From Alphaproteobacteria bacterium (GTDB taxonomy: Bacteria; Pseudomonadota; Alphaproteobacteria; Rhodobacterales; Rhodobacteraceae), in assembly GCA_030427145.1 (NCBI GenBank), contig JAUHWT010000020.1, positions 32,174 through 96,173 of the forward strand: DNA of 64,000 nt, written 5' to 3'. The notes below the pieces were generated by a model. It searched no databases. It saw nothing but the letters and a program-made list of their open reading frames with translations, and was not told where the DNA came from. The first letter of the stretch is position 1; every line of letters starts with the position of its first letter. This document shows, in pieces, positions 1-8,439 of this stretch. The position numbers and the translations under genes are program-made.

Positions 1-663
1 CAGGACGAAAATTCAGCGCCTGAGACCCGTGCTACGATGGCTTGGGTTCTTGATCAGTGTATTGTCATGATGCATCCGTTCATGCCGTTTATTACCGAAA
101 GCCTGTGGGGTGGTATTGCCGAGCGGGCGGAAATACTGGCGCACCGGGAATGGCCGGACTACGGCACGGGACTGGTTGACGCGGATGCGGATGACCGGAT
201 GAACTGGATCATCGATCTGATCGAACAGATCCGGTCGCTGCGGGCGGAGATGCGGGTTCCGGCAGGGGCGAAAATCACGCTGCTGAAACTGGATCTCGAT
301 GCGGATCGCGCCGAGGTTCTTGCGGAAAATCAGGCGCTTGTGGCGCGGCTTGCCCGTATTGAGACCTTTGGTGAGGCGGAAGAGGCGCCGGTTGGGTCGA
401 TCACTTTCACCTGCCGTGGTGGCACGTTCTGCCTGCCTTTGGCGGATGTGATTGACATTTCGGCCGAGAAGGCGCGGCTGGAGAAGGCGGTTGGCAAACT
501 TGAGAAGGATGTCAAAGGCTTGCGCGGTAATCTTGCCAATGAGAAGTTCCTGGCCAATGCCAAACCTGAGGTGATTGCGGACAAGCGCAGTAAGCTCGTG
601 GAGGCGGAGGAGGAACTGGTGGTTCTGAATGCCGCGCGTGAGCGCCTCGCGACGCTGGGATAA
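1..663 (+). CDS. valS: Valyl-tRNA synthetase, C-terminal part (5' end outside window)
   Basis: This is the last 220 codons of valyl-tRNA synthetase, which charges tRNA-Val in the cytoplasm. The frame is open from base 1 (QDENSAPETRATMAWVL), so the ATG at 37 is internal. Residues encoded up to about base 260 are the anticodon-binding domain (the HPFMPFITESLWG segment is typical of ValRS). Bases 450-663 encode the charged coiled-coil arm that ends bacterial ValRS (EKARLEKAVGKLEKDVKG). The catalytic HIGH and KMSKS motifs lie upstream of the window. The stop is followed after 24 bases by the aminotransferase gene on the same strand. Confidence 0.95.
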   Translation, partial: QDENSAPETRATMAWVLDQCIVMMHPFMPFITESLWGGIAERAEILAHREWPDYGTGLVDADADDRMNWIIDLIEQIRSLRAEMRVPAGAKITLLKLDLDADRAEVLAENQALVARLARIETFGEAEEAPVGSITFTCRGGTFCLPLADVIDISAEKARLEKAVGKLEKDVKGLRGNLANEKFLANAKPEVIADKRSKLVEAEEELVVLNAARERLATLG

Positions 664-687
664 ATCCACACTATCCAGGGGGTGAGG

Positions 688-1794
688 ATGCCAAAATATA
701 CGGATGTTGTGTCCTCACTTCCCGTGACCGTCCCGTTCGTGGGGCCGGAGGCGCAGGAACGGGCGTTGGGGCGGCCGTTTCGGGCGCGGATCGGTGCCAA
801 TGAGAACCTGTTTGGACCGTCGCCCAAAGCGGTTGAGGCGATGGGCAAGGCGGCGGCAGAATGCTGGAAATATGGCGACTCCACCAGCCATGAATTGCGG
901 GAGGTACTTGCCGAACATCACGGTGTCGCTCCGGAAAATATTCTTGTAGGTGAAGGGGTTGACGGACTTTTAGGATACCTCGCCCGCCTCGTTGTGCAGC
1001 CGGGAACGCCGGTTGTGACGTCGCTGGGCGCGTATCCGACGCTGAATTATCACGTCAATGGATTTGGCGGGATTTTGCATACGGTTCCTTTCCGGAATGA
1101 TGCTGAGGATCCGGAGGGCCTGGCGGCGAAGGCGCGGGAGGTTGGTGCCTCGCTCGTTTACCTGAGTAATCCGGATAACCCTATGGGAACATGGGTGAAA
1201 TCCGAGCGGATTGCCGCAATGACGGCCTCTATGCCGGAGGGGTGTCTGCTGTGTCTGGATGAGGCCTATGTGGAGTTTGCGCCGGCGGAGGCCGTTCCGG
1301 AGATTGACGTGGCGGATGAGCGCGTCATCAGAATGCGCACGTTTTCAAAGGCTTATGGGATGGCCGGGGCCCGGATCGGCTACGCCATCGGGCATGTGGA
1401 TCTGATTGCGATGTTTGACCGGGTGCGAAACCACTTTGGAGTGAACAAAATTGCCCAGGCCGGGGCGCTCGCGGCGTTACGGGATGGTTCGTATTTGGCA
1501 CAGATTGTGAGTCAGGTGGCACAGATTGTGAGTCAAATGGCACAGATTGCTGAGGTTAATGGTCTTTCGTGCCTTCCGAGCGGTACAAATTTCGTCGCAA
1601 TCGACTGTAAACGCGACGGCGCGTTTGCGCGTCGGGTTCTGGAGGCGTTGGTGGCCGACGGCGTGTTCGTGCGAATGCCGTTCGTCGCGCCGCAGGACCG
1701 CTGCATCCGGGTGACGGCCGGGCCGAAGACCGAGATGGAGATTTTCGCGGATGCTTTGCCCCGGGCGTTGAAGGTCGCGCACCTGGATCATTGA
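688..1794 (+). CDS. Pyridoxal-phosphate aminotransferase, HisC-like (class I/II)
   Basis: A 368-residue fold-type I PLP enzyme resembling histidinol-phosphate or aromatic aminotransferases. Visible are the substrate-side GANENLFGPSP segment near the N-terminus, the SNPDNPMGTW motif, the DEAY metal/PLP-ring motif and the PLP lysine in RTFSKAYGMAGARIG. The ATG at 688 is preferred because AGGGGG lies about six bases upstream; a GTG at 682 is in frame. It follows valS closely and may be cotranscribed. The odd feature is a 21-bp in-frame tandem repeat at 1497-1549, giving AQIVSQV-AQIVSQM-AQIAEV in a helix before the C-terminal domain. The real substrate cannot be told from sequence; no other his genes are adjacent. 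Confidence 0.85.
   Translation: MPKYTDVVSSLPVTVPFVGPEAQERALGRPFRARIGANENLFGPSPKAVEAMGKAAAECWKYGDSTSHELREVLAEHHGVAPENILVGEGVDGLLGYLARLVVQPGTPVVTSLGAYPTLNYHVNGFGGILHTVPFRNDAEDPEGLAAKAREVGASLVYLSNPDNPMGTWVKSERIAAMTASMPEGCLLCLDEAYVEFAPAEAVPEIDVADERVIRMRTFSKAYGMAGARIGYAIGHVDLIAMFDRVRNHFGVNKIAQAGALAALRDGSYLAQIVSQVAQIVSQMAQIAEVNGLSCLPSGTNFVAIDCKRDGAFARRVLEALVADGVFVRMPFVAPQDRCIRVTAGPKTEMEIFADALPRALKVAHLDH
1497..1549 (+). repeat. 21-bp tandem repeat, about 2.5 copies, inside the aminotransferase gene
   Basis: Copies at 1497-1517 and 1518-1538 differ only in the last three bases, and an 11-base partial copy follows from 1539. The unit GGCACAGATTGTGAGTCA plus GGT or AAT encodes a heptad, AQIVSQ(V/M). 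Being a multiple of three and a heptad, it lengthens a helix without breaking frame. Confidence 0.9.
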
Positions 1795-1863
1795 TAGTAA
1801 CGGTGAGTGTTACCGGACTAGGACTCAATCGTAATTAAGGAACTTGGCTTCATTAATTTTTGA

Positions 1864-3624
1864 TCAGTCCAAATTGGTTAGTGGATGGTCTGTGGGGTAG
1901 GGGTCTTTCAAGGATCTTGGTGTCCCGGTACCCAATGGGACTTCGCCGATCGTGCATTGAAAGCTATAGGGAACTTTGTCGCGTCTATAAGGATACTCCG
2001 GAATTTCGATCGGCATGACAGTAGAAGTTTTTACGTAAGCCGGTTTTGGAAATGGCCAGCGATCAGGTATAGACGGGTTCTTCTGGTCGACCAGTCCTTC
2101 TGGTAGCAACGTATGCGGATTACCAATCATGCGATTGAGTTGGGACTGCTTTAGATTTTGTGCCCCTCGGAAATCTGAACCGTCTGCTTCAAATCCGACT
2201 TTTGTGTTTTGCCAATTGCAGTAACGGAAATCTGTTCGGTTAGCGTTGGCACCTTCCAAATTTGCTCCAGTAAGATCTGCTCCCTCCATGCGCGCAGAAC
2301 TCAATGCTGCTTCATTCAATTTTGCGCCTATGAATTTGGACACTTCTAGTCTGGAAAATCCAAACTGTGCTTTGTGCATTTCCGAAAACGAGAAATCCGC
2401 TCCCTCCACATGACTGTGAGACAGCTTGGCCCGGTTTAGTTTTGCTCCGATAAAGTCGGCATTTTCGAAACATGCATGTCGCAAACTGGCTCCGTTCAAT
2501 TCAGTATGAGCGAACGAAGCACCTTCCAGTTTTGAACCATCGAATATTGCATTGTTGAAATTCATATCTACCGCATTGGCCAGACGTAGGTTTGAATTTC
2601 TTAGATCAATTCTGTAGTGAACCTTGGTGTATCGAGCTCTGTCGAATTCGGTCCAAAGCTTGTGCCGATTGCCTAACACAGACAGTGCTATTTGAATGTC
2701 GTCACGCAATGGTTTCTGGGAAGCGACCCATTTGTCGAGTTCTTTTTTTCTTACTTTTAGATCTTCGCAGCGCTGATCCAGTTTTGCGTCAGTCGTTTCG
2801 GTGGGAAAATCCGGCCACTTGCCCAGATCATGGCGTTTCGCTTTCATGGCTGGGGAGTTTTCCCGTATGTAGGCGCATAGGATATTCATGATCCGAACAT
2901 GATGTGTCGGGTTATCCCGGGCGATCCTCTCCAGTGTGTAGATCGCGCCTATACGAACTTCAAGATTGGGTTCTGTTGTCTCAAAAGTCTGCCACTTGTC
3001 CGCGTTCGTCGGGCCAACGTTTCGGAAGTCCTCACCACGCCATTGAATTTCCGTGTGGTCATTGATTTTGACCGGACGACCAATGCGGCTTACGGTTTTC
3101 TCAGCGCCCAATCCCTCAACTGCCGTATTGATCAGGCTGGTGGTCAAATTTTCTTCGGCGGTCTTCGTTTGCCGTTCGATCGCAAAATTTCTCAGGATTG
3201 ACAGTGGAACGGCTATTAGTCCGCCCAGTGCCGTCAGTAGAGCGACGAGGCCGAGTGTGTACCATCGCAGGTCAATCAGGCTGGAAACAGCGTCGGGTGC
3301 AGCGTTTTCAGGTGCTGCAAAAAACACATCAGGAAAATTCCAAATTACCCGAAGCAGGATGCCGAATGTGACGAGGAACAGGATCACCCAGAAAGGGGAA
3401 AACAGGATCGAGAACCAAGCTACGGTCTTTTGAGGCTGTCCATCCGGCAACTTGTTCGAAATGGGTCCCGCGAATTTCTTGATTTCTGGCCAGCTATGGA
3501 TGGCTGCCCAAAGGAAAATCAGCGGGAGCGAAACAACCGCTGCCCAAGCAACGATTTGAAATGGCACTGCAATGGGAATATTGAGTGTTAGTGTGCCGTT
3601 TTGCCAAGTGGCCAAGTCAAACAA
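1864..3624 (-). CDS. Membrane-anchored pentapeptide-repeat protein
   Basis: A 586-residue protein. Three hydrophobic segments sit near residues 20-40, 70-95 and 120-145, followed by a cytosolic-looking middle part with a charged, coiled-coil-prone stretch (KLDQRCEDLKVRKKELDKW). From about residue 340 to 490 the chain is a pentapeptide-repeat beta helix of A(D/N)LxX units (DLRNSNLRLANAVDMNF, EGADLTGANLEGA). The C-terminal 90 residues are proline-rich and not recognised. By eye the gene is clearly AT-richer than its neighbours and is flanked by non-coding DNA, which suggests horizontal acquisition. Similar membrane/pentapeptide proteins occur scattered in Rhodobacterales; I know of no assigned function. 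Confidence 0.8.
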   Translation of the reverse strand: MFDLATWQNGTLTLNIPIAVPFQIVAWAAVVSLPLIFLWAAIHSWPEIKKFAGPISNKLPDGQPQKTVAWFSILFSPFWVILFLVTFGILLRVIWNFPDVFFAAPENAAPDAVSSLIDLRWYTLGLVALLTALGGLIAVPLSILRNFAIERQTKTAEENLTTSLINTAVEGLGAEKTVSRIGRPVKINDHTEIQWRGEDFRNVGPTNADKWQTFETTEPNLEVRIGAIYTLERIARDNPTHHVRIMNILCAYIRENSPAMKAKRHDLGKWPDFPTETTDAKLDQRCEDLKVRKKELDKWVASQKPLRDDIQIALSVLGNRHKLWTEFDRARYTKVHYRIDLRNSNLRLANAVDMNFNNAIFDGSKLEGASFAHTELNGASLRHACFENADFIGAKLNRAKLSHSHVEGADFSFSEMHKAQFGFSRLEVSKFIGAKLNEAALSSARMEGADLTGANLEGANANRTDFRYCNWQNTKVGFEADGSDFRGAQNLKQSQLNRMIGNPHTLLPEGLVDQKNPSIPDRWPFPKPAYVKTSTVMPIEIPEYPYRRDKVPYSFQCTIGEVPLGTGTPRSLKDPYPTDHPLTNLD

Positions 3625-3788
3625 TGTGGAAACCTAATTAGTAGTGCTGACTGAAAATAGTTCATTTAAGCAATAAGTCGGACCCAGGTCACTTCATTTC
3701 TAAAGGTTATGGCCCTCGAGCAATTCAGGGATAATTTTAAAGATCGCGGGGCGGGGGTAGTTTAAACGTCCCGCCCGGCGGTGACGCC

Positions 3789-3849
3789 GGGCAGCGCCGA
3801 CCGCCCCCAATGGGCGGCGCTTCGCTACCGCCCGCGGTCCGCGCTGCCC
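3789..3849. repeat. REP-like extragenic hairpin in the 3625-3895 gap
   Basis: GGGCAGCGCCGACCGC at the left pairs with GCGGTCCGCGCTGCCC at the right with one mismatch, around an inner inverted part (GGGCGG/CCGCCC). A second small hairpin (GCCCGGCG/CGCCGGGC) lies just to the left, near 3774-3793. The form resembles intergenic palindromes repeated in Rhodobacteraceae genomes. The rest of the gap is AT-rich next to the pentapeptide gene and shows no coding. Confidence 0.55.
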
Positions 3850-3895
3850 TCAGAGGAAGGGCGGCGCGGTTGGTGTTGTATTGGTTGTTGCCGGA

Positions 3896-4114
3896 TCAGT
3901 TGCAGGTTTTGCGGCTGCCGTAGACGCCGCCGGCGGTGGCGCCTGCGGCTGTGGCGATTTTGTTGCCGGAGCCGCCGCCGATCTGGTCTCCGATGATGCC
4001 GCCGATGGCCGCGCCGCCCGCGGTGCCGATGGCGCAGTCGGCGTCCGGGTCGCCGGTGGAGCAGGCGGACAGGCCGATGGAGGCGATGGCCGCAATGCCG
4101 AGATACTTGATCAT
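3896..4114 (-). CDS. Small glycine-zipper lipoprotein, copy 1
   Basis: A 72-residue protein beginning MIKYLGIAAIASIGLSACS. The hydrophobic N-terminus with LSAC is a lipoprotein signal, so Cys18 would be lipidated. The mature part holds a DCAIGTAGGAAIGGIIGDQ glycine zipper of the kind that inserts in or associates with the envelope. The start is placed at the MIKY methionine because the upstream extension to 4186 lacks signal-peptide character. It is a clear paralogue of the gene at 4258. Function beyond an envelope role is unknown. Confidence 0.75.
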   Translation of the reverse strand: MIKYLGIAAIASIGLSACSTGDPDADCAIGTAGGAAIGGIIGDQIGGGSGNKIATAAGATAGGVYGSRKTCN

Positions 4115-4257
4115 GTTGGGAGCCTTTCCCCTTCTGGTTTCATCCGTCCGTCTCCGGACCGTGCCGGGACGGGTGTAGCGGCTCAACTTTGAGGGGGAAA
4201 ACGGGGCGCGGCAAGTGCCATTTGGGCTGTGGCGGAATGCCGCGTCCCCGGGGTCTG

Positions 4258-4476
4258 TTAGCGGCAGGCGGCCTGGCTGCCGGCTACGGCACCGGCGCCT
4301 GCGCCGATGGCCGTGGTGGCGCGGTTGCCGTCACCGCCGCCGAACTGGTCACCGATCACGCCGCCGAGTGCGGCCCCGCCAATGGTGCCCGCGGCACAGT
4401 CGACATCCGGGTTGCCGGTGGAGCAGGCGGACAGGCCAATGGAGGCCACTGCCGCGATGCTGAGAATGCGTATCAT
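4258..4476 (-). CDS. Small glycine-zipper lipoprotein, copy 2
   Basis: A 72-residue protein with the same architecture as its neighbour at 3896: MIRILSIAAVASIGLSACS signal with lipobox LSAC, then DCAAGTIGGAALGGVIGDQ. Most residues are shared between the two, so this is a tandem duplication. Both genes are separated by about 140 bases and each seems to have its own leader. No partner gene suggests a specific role. Confidence 0.75.
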   Translation of the reverse strand: MIRILSIAAVASIGLSACSTGNPDVDCAAGTIGGAALGGVIGDQFGGGDGNRATTAIGAGAGAVAGSQAACR

Positions 4477-4506
4477 CAGGATTTTCCTTCCCTTACAGAG
4501 TGTCTT

Positions 4507-5694
4507 TCAGTCCGCCGCGCTACCGGCGAGAACGGCTGCCGCCGCGGAGACGCCGCCACTGTGATGTGGAATGTGTAGGGCCGCAAGGCCGGTTTCAATG
4601 GTCGCGAGTGCGCCGAGTACCATCGGCGGATCAAGGTGGCCCATATGTCCGATGCGGAATACGGAGTTCGGATCGCCCTCGGGGCCGACGATGCCGACAC
4701 CGAGCGAGAGGCCCGCATTGGCCTCGCACCATTCGCGCAGGCGCTGTCCGTCGCCCTGGCCGGTGTGGATGGCCGTGACGGCGGTGGAGCGGTCGGCGGG
4801 GTCGGTGATGTTCAGTCGCAGACCGCCGCCCCAGGCGTCTACTGCTGCCCAGATGGCCTCTGCGAAGCGGCGGTGGCGTTCCCAGGTGTTCTCAAGGCCG
4901 ACCTCGTCCAGAATCATGGTCAGCGCCTCACGCAGGCCATAAAGGTGATGGGTGGGCGGAGTGCCGCAGAAGCGCTGGTAGAAGATCTCCGGGTCGATGC
5001 GGGGTTTCCAGTCCCACCACGAGCTTTTGCACTCGATGGCCTCCTTCACGGCGCGGGGGCCGGCCCAGGTGAAGGCAAGACCCGGCGGTGTCATCAGGCC
5101 CTTCTGGCAGGCGGAGAGCATCACGTCGACGCCCCAGTCGTCCATCTCGAACGGCTCGCAGGCGAGCGATGCCACGCAGTCGACCATGAAGAGGGCCGGA
5201 TGGCCGGATTCCTCGATGGCTTTGGCAATGTCCGGGATGTTGTTGCGCACGGAGGAGGCCGTGTCGGTCTGGGTGGTCAGAACGGCGCGGATGGTGCCGG
5301 TGATGTCGCTGGCCAGACGCTCCTCGACCTGATTGGGATCGACGGCGGCGTGGAAGCCGAACTCCATGATCTCCACGTTGATGCCCATCTGCCGGGCCAT
5401 GGCGGCCCACATGTGGACGAAACGGCCGGTGGAGAGCATCAGGACGTGGTCGCCGGGGTTGAACATGTTTGCCAAAACGGCCTCCCAGGAGGCGTGGCCG
5501 TTGCCGATGTAGATGACGGCGGGCGCGCTGGTGCGGGCCACTCGGGAGAGGTCTGTATAGACCGTGTCGGTCATGTTGATGAGGTCTTCGCCGTAGATGT
5601 TGGGCGCGGGCCGGTGCATCGCGTTCAGAACACGGTCAGGCATGATGGAGGGGCCGGGGATGGCGGTGAGGTCTTTGCCCTGGGCGAGTATCAT
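4507..5694 (-). CDS. Class V aminotransferase (serine/alanine-glyoxylate type)
   Basis: A 395-residue PLP enzyme of the alanine-glyoxylate / serine-glyoxylate / serine-pyruvate aminotransferase family. The N-terminal IPGPSIMPDRVLNAM segment, GNGHASWEAVLANMF, the MVDCVASLACEPFEMD aspartate motif and the PLP lysine in SACQKGLMTPPGLAF are all present. Length is normal for the family. It could serve the serine cycle/photorespiration or taurine or aspartate metabolism; the neighbourhood does not decide. It is transcribed away from the ABC exporter at 5831. Confidence 0.88.
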   Translation of the reverse strand: MILAQGKDLTAIPGPSIMPDRVLNAMHRPAPNIYGEDLINMTDTVYTDLSRVARTSAPAVIYIGNGHASWEAVLANMFNPGDHVLMLSTGRFVHMWAAMARQMGINVEIMEFGFHAAVDPNQVEERLASDITGTIRAVLTTQTDTASSVRNNIPDIAKAIEESGHPALFMVDCVASLACEPFEMDDWGVDVMLSACQKGLMTPPGLAFTWAGPRAVKEAIECKSSWWDWKPRIDPEIFYQRFCGTPPTHHLYGLREALTMILDEVGLENTWERHRRFAEAIWAAVDAWGGGLRLNITDPADRSTAVTAIHTGQGDGQRLREWCEANAGLSLGVGIVGPEGDPNSVFRIGHMGHLDPPMVLGALATIETGLAALHIPHHSGGVSAAAAVLAGSAAD

Positions 5695-5830
5695 GGCGGT
5701 CGGGTTCCCGTTCTGGCGGTTGTTTTTCGCGGCGGAGGAAACGGCAAATTGGCTTTGTTGTCGAGCGCAACAGTGCGTGTTAGTCGGTACTTTGCCGGGA
5801 ATTTCCGGTGGATGGCGGGATCAGTGCGCA

Positions 5831-7579
5831 ATGAGCAGAAATAAAGCCCCGGAGACCCCGTTTTTCGGTCCGCTGCGGCGACTCTGGGCTGACTGGCTGC
5901 GGCCGCACCGGCGGCTTCTCTATGCGTCCATTCTGTTTTCGCTGGTCACGGCGCTTGCGACCGGAGCCTATTCGAAATTCATCCAGTTCGTGATGTCGGC
6001 GCTGGAGCGGGCCGATGCCTCGGTGGCGTGGTGGGGGCCGTTGGGTGTGATTGCCCTGACCACCACCAACGGTTTGTCGCAGTATTTCAGCGAGACCCTC
6101 TCGAACCGGGCGGTGTTCCGGATGGAGCGGGACATGCGCAGTGCGATGTTCGGGCAGCTTGTGGATACGGATCTGGCGCGGTTGCAGTCGGAGGCTCCGG
6201 CCTCGCTGGCGGCGCGGTTTTTTTCCGACATTACGCTCGCGGGCAAGACGGTGCGGTCGGCGCAGAGCGGCCTGACCGGGATAGCGACGCTGCTGGTGAC
6301 GCTGGGATTTATGCTGACCATCGACTGGTCGCTGACGCTGGTGATGATTTTGATTTTTGGCCTCGCGCTCGTTCCGATCAACATTATCGGGCGGCGGATG
6401 CGCAAGCTGTCGAAATCCACGCAGGCGGAGATTGCCAACATGTCCTCGGAGATCAATGAGGATCTGGCGGGCATTCGCGTGGCGCGGACCTATCAGCTTG
6501 AGGAACCGCTTCGGCGCAGTGCGGACGGGATTTTCGAGCGGCTGTTCCGGCTTTGGGTGAAGCAGAACCAGTGGCAGGCGCGGGTGACGCCGGTGCTGGA
6601 AATCCTGATGGGGCTGGCGATTGCGGTTCTGCTGCTCGTTGTTGGCTACCGGATCAGTGAGGGTACGATCTCGGTGGCGGATTTCACCGGTATTCTAACG
6701 GGTGTGGGTATTCTGGCCGGACCGGCGCGGAAGCTGGGCGGGACATTTGCCGCGATCATGCAGGGGCGGCCGGCGCTCGACCGGGTGTTCGAGGTGCTGG
6801 ACGTGGAAAACACCGTGGTGGACGGTACGCAAACCATGGAGAAGGCCGAGGGCGCGATTGCGTTTGAGGATGTGACTTTTGCCTATCCCGACGGGCATGT
6901 GGCCCTGTCCGGTGTCAGCCTGGATATTCCGCCGGGAACGAAGACGGCGTTTGTGGGGCGATCAGGGGCTGGAAAGTCGACCATATTCAACCTGTTGCCG
7001 CGTCTTTATGATGTGACGGGTGGGGTGATCCGGATTGACGGGCAGGATATCCGGGATCTGACCCTGGCGGATCTGCGGCGGCAGATTGCGGTGGTGAGCC
7101 AGGATTCGGTGCTGTTCACCGGAACGGTTGCGGACAACATCCGCTTCGGGCGGCGCGATGCCACGCAGGAGGAGATTGAGGCGGCGGCGCGGGATGCGGC
7201 GGCACACCGGTTTATCGAGGCTCTGCCCGGTGGTTATGAGACGCGGATCAATCCGGCGGAAAATTCCTTTTCCGGTGGGGAGAAGCAGCGGCTGTCGATT
7301 GCGCGGGCGATTTTGCGGAATGCTCCGATTTTGATGCTGGATGAGGCGACCTCGGCGCTTGATGCGGAGTCCGAGGCTTTGATCCAGGAGGCGCTGGACC
7401 GGCTTTCGGAGGGCAAGACGACGCTGGTTATTGCGCACCGGCTGTCGACCATTCGCGGGGCGGACCGGATCGTGGTGATGGAAAACGGGGCCGTGGTGGA
7501 GCAGGGCAGTCATGCGGATCTGATGGAGCAGGCCGGGCTCTATGCCGAACTGCACGGATTGCAGTTTGCCGGGAGCTGA
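5831..7579 (+). CDS. ABC exporter, MsbA-like half-transporter
   Basis: A 582-residue fused transmembrane/ATPase protein. Six membrane helices occupy about residues 25-310, and the nucleotide-binding domain follows with Walker A GRSGAGKST, the FSGGEKQRLSIARA signature, Walker B ILMLDEATSALD and the H-loop VIAHRLST. ATP-driven export of lipid or drug-like substrates across the inner membrane is the family role; MsbA-type lipid export is one possibility. The ATG at 5831 starts the conserved region; an upstream extension to 5597 overlaps the opposite gene and is not credible. Confidence 0.88.
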   Translation: MSRNKAPETPFFGPLRRLWADWLRPHRRLLYASILFSLVTALATGAYSKFIQFVMSALERADASVAWWGPLGVIALTTTNGLSQYFSETLSNRAVFRMERDMRSAMFGQLVDTDLARLQSEAPASLAARFFSDITLAGKTVRSAQSGLTGIATLLVTLGFMLTIDWSLTLVMILIFGLALVPINIIGRRMRKLSKSTQAEIANMSSEINEDLAGIRVARTYQLEEPLRRSADGIFERLFRLWVKQNQWQARVTPVLEILMGLAIAVLLLVVGYRISEGTISVADFTGILTGVGILAGPARKLGGTFAAIMQGRPALDRVFEVLDVENTVVDGTQTMEKAEGAIAFEDVTFAYPDGHVALSGVSLDIPPGTKTAFVGRSGAGKSTIFNLLPRLYDVTGGVIRIDGQDIRDLTLADLRRQIAVVSQDSVLFTGTVADNIRFGRRDATQEEIEAAARDAAAHRFIEALPGGYETRINPAENSFSGGEKQRLSIARAILRNAPILMLDEATSALDAESEALIQEALDRLSEGKTTLVIAHRLSTIRGADRIVVMENGAVVEQGSHADLMEQAGLYAELHGLQFAGS

Positions 7580-7632
7580 CGGGTTTTTTCGCGGGCGGTG
7601 CCGCATTACATGCGGTCAAAACGGAGTTTGGG

Positions 7633-8418
7633 ATGACTGAGGCACTACACGCGACCGACCGGACCGTTCTGCTGGTTTCTGGTGAGGATACACGGGATTT
7701 CCTTCAGGGGCTCGTGTCGAACGATGTGCGCCGGCTGGATAAGGAGCCCGCGGTTTATGCGGCTCTGCTCTCGCCGCAGGGGAAGTATCTGTTCGATTTC
7801 TTTCTGGTGGCGTCGCCGGAGGGTGTTCTGGTCGATGTGGCGACGGACCGGGCGCAGGCCCTGGGGCAGCGGCTGAGCATGTATCGGTTGCGCGCGAAGG
7901 TGGCTATCGGGTTGGCTGAGCGTCAGGTGGTTGTGGGTCTGGGCGATGTGCCCGGGGGTGCGTTTGCCGATCCACGGGATGCCGGTCTTGGCTGGCGGGC
8001 CGTGGTGGAGGATGCGGGCGTGTTCATGGAGGGCATGGAGACGCTGGATCCGGAGGTTATGCTGGCGCGGCGGGTGGAGTTGTGCGTGCCCGAGAGCGGT
8101 GCGGAGTTGCAGCCGGACGAGTCGTATATCCTGGAGCAGGGGTTTGAGCGCCTGCACGGCGTGGATTTCCGCAAGGGCTGTTATGTCGGGCAGGAGGTCA
8201 CCGCCCGGATGAAGCACAAGACCGAGCTGCGCAAGGGTTTGGCGCGGATCGAGGTGGAGGGCGACGTGGCGCCCGGCACGCCGATCGAGGTGGACGGGAA
8301 GCCCGTGGGCACCCTGCATTCGGTTCAGGGCCGCCAGGGGCTGGCGTATCTGCGGTTTGACCGTGCGGAAAAGGGCGGCATGACGGCTGCCGGGGTTGGT
8401 CTCCGGCTCAGGGGATGA
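7633..8418 (+). CDS. ygfZ: Folate-binding protein YgfZ (Fe-S cluster assembly/repair)
   Basis: A 261-residue GcvT-fold protein. The signature KGCYVGQE of YgfZ, with its conserved cysteine, is seen near residue 182, followed by VTARMKHKTELRKGL. YgfZ binds tetrahydrofolate and helps maintain certain iron-sulfur enzymes such as MiaB. The start ATG at 7633 follows the exporter gene by 53 bases. The N-terminal FLQGLVSNDV motif is also family-typical. Confidence 0.9.
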   Translation: MTEALHATDRTVLLVSGEDTRDFLQGLVSNDVRRLDKEPAVYAALLSPQGKYLFDFFLVASPEGVLVDVATDRAQALGQRLSMYRLRAKVAIGLAERQVVVGLGDVPGGAFADPRDAGLGWRAVVEDAGVFMEGMETLDPEVMLARRVELCVPESGAELQPDESYILEQGFERLHGVDFRKGCYVGQEVTARMKHKTELRKGLARIEVEGDVAPGTPIEVDGKPVGTLHSVQGRQGLAYLRFDRAEKGGMTAAGVGLRLRG

Positions 8419-8439
8419 GGCCGGATCCCGTACCTGGTT

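Noticed and set aside
688..1794. Calling the first aminotransferase hisC
   Set aside because: Motifs fit the wider family; without his neighbours or a tree the histidinol-phosphate substrate cannot be claimed.
4636..5844. 402-codon plus-strand frame opposite the class V aminotransferase
   Set aside because: Its DVDxVGxxGGEGG-type composition is the reverse of a high-GC coding gene; the minus-strand protein has clear PLP motifs.
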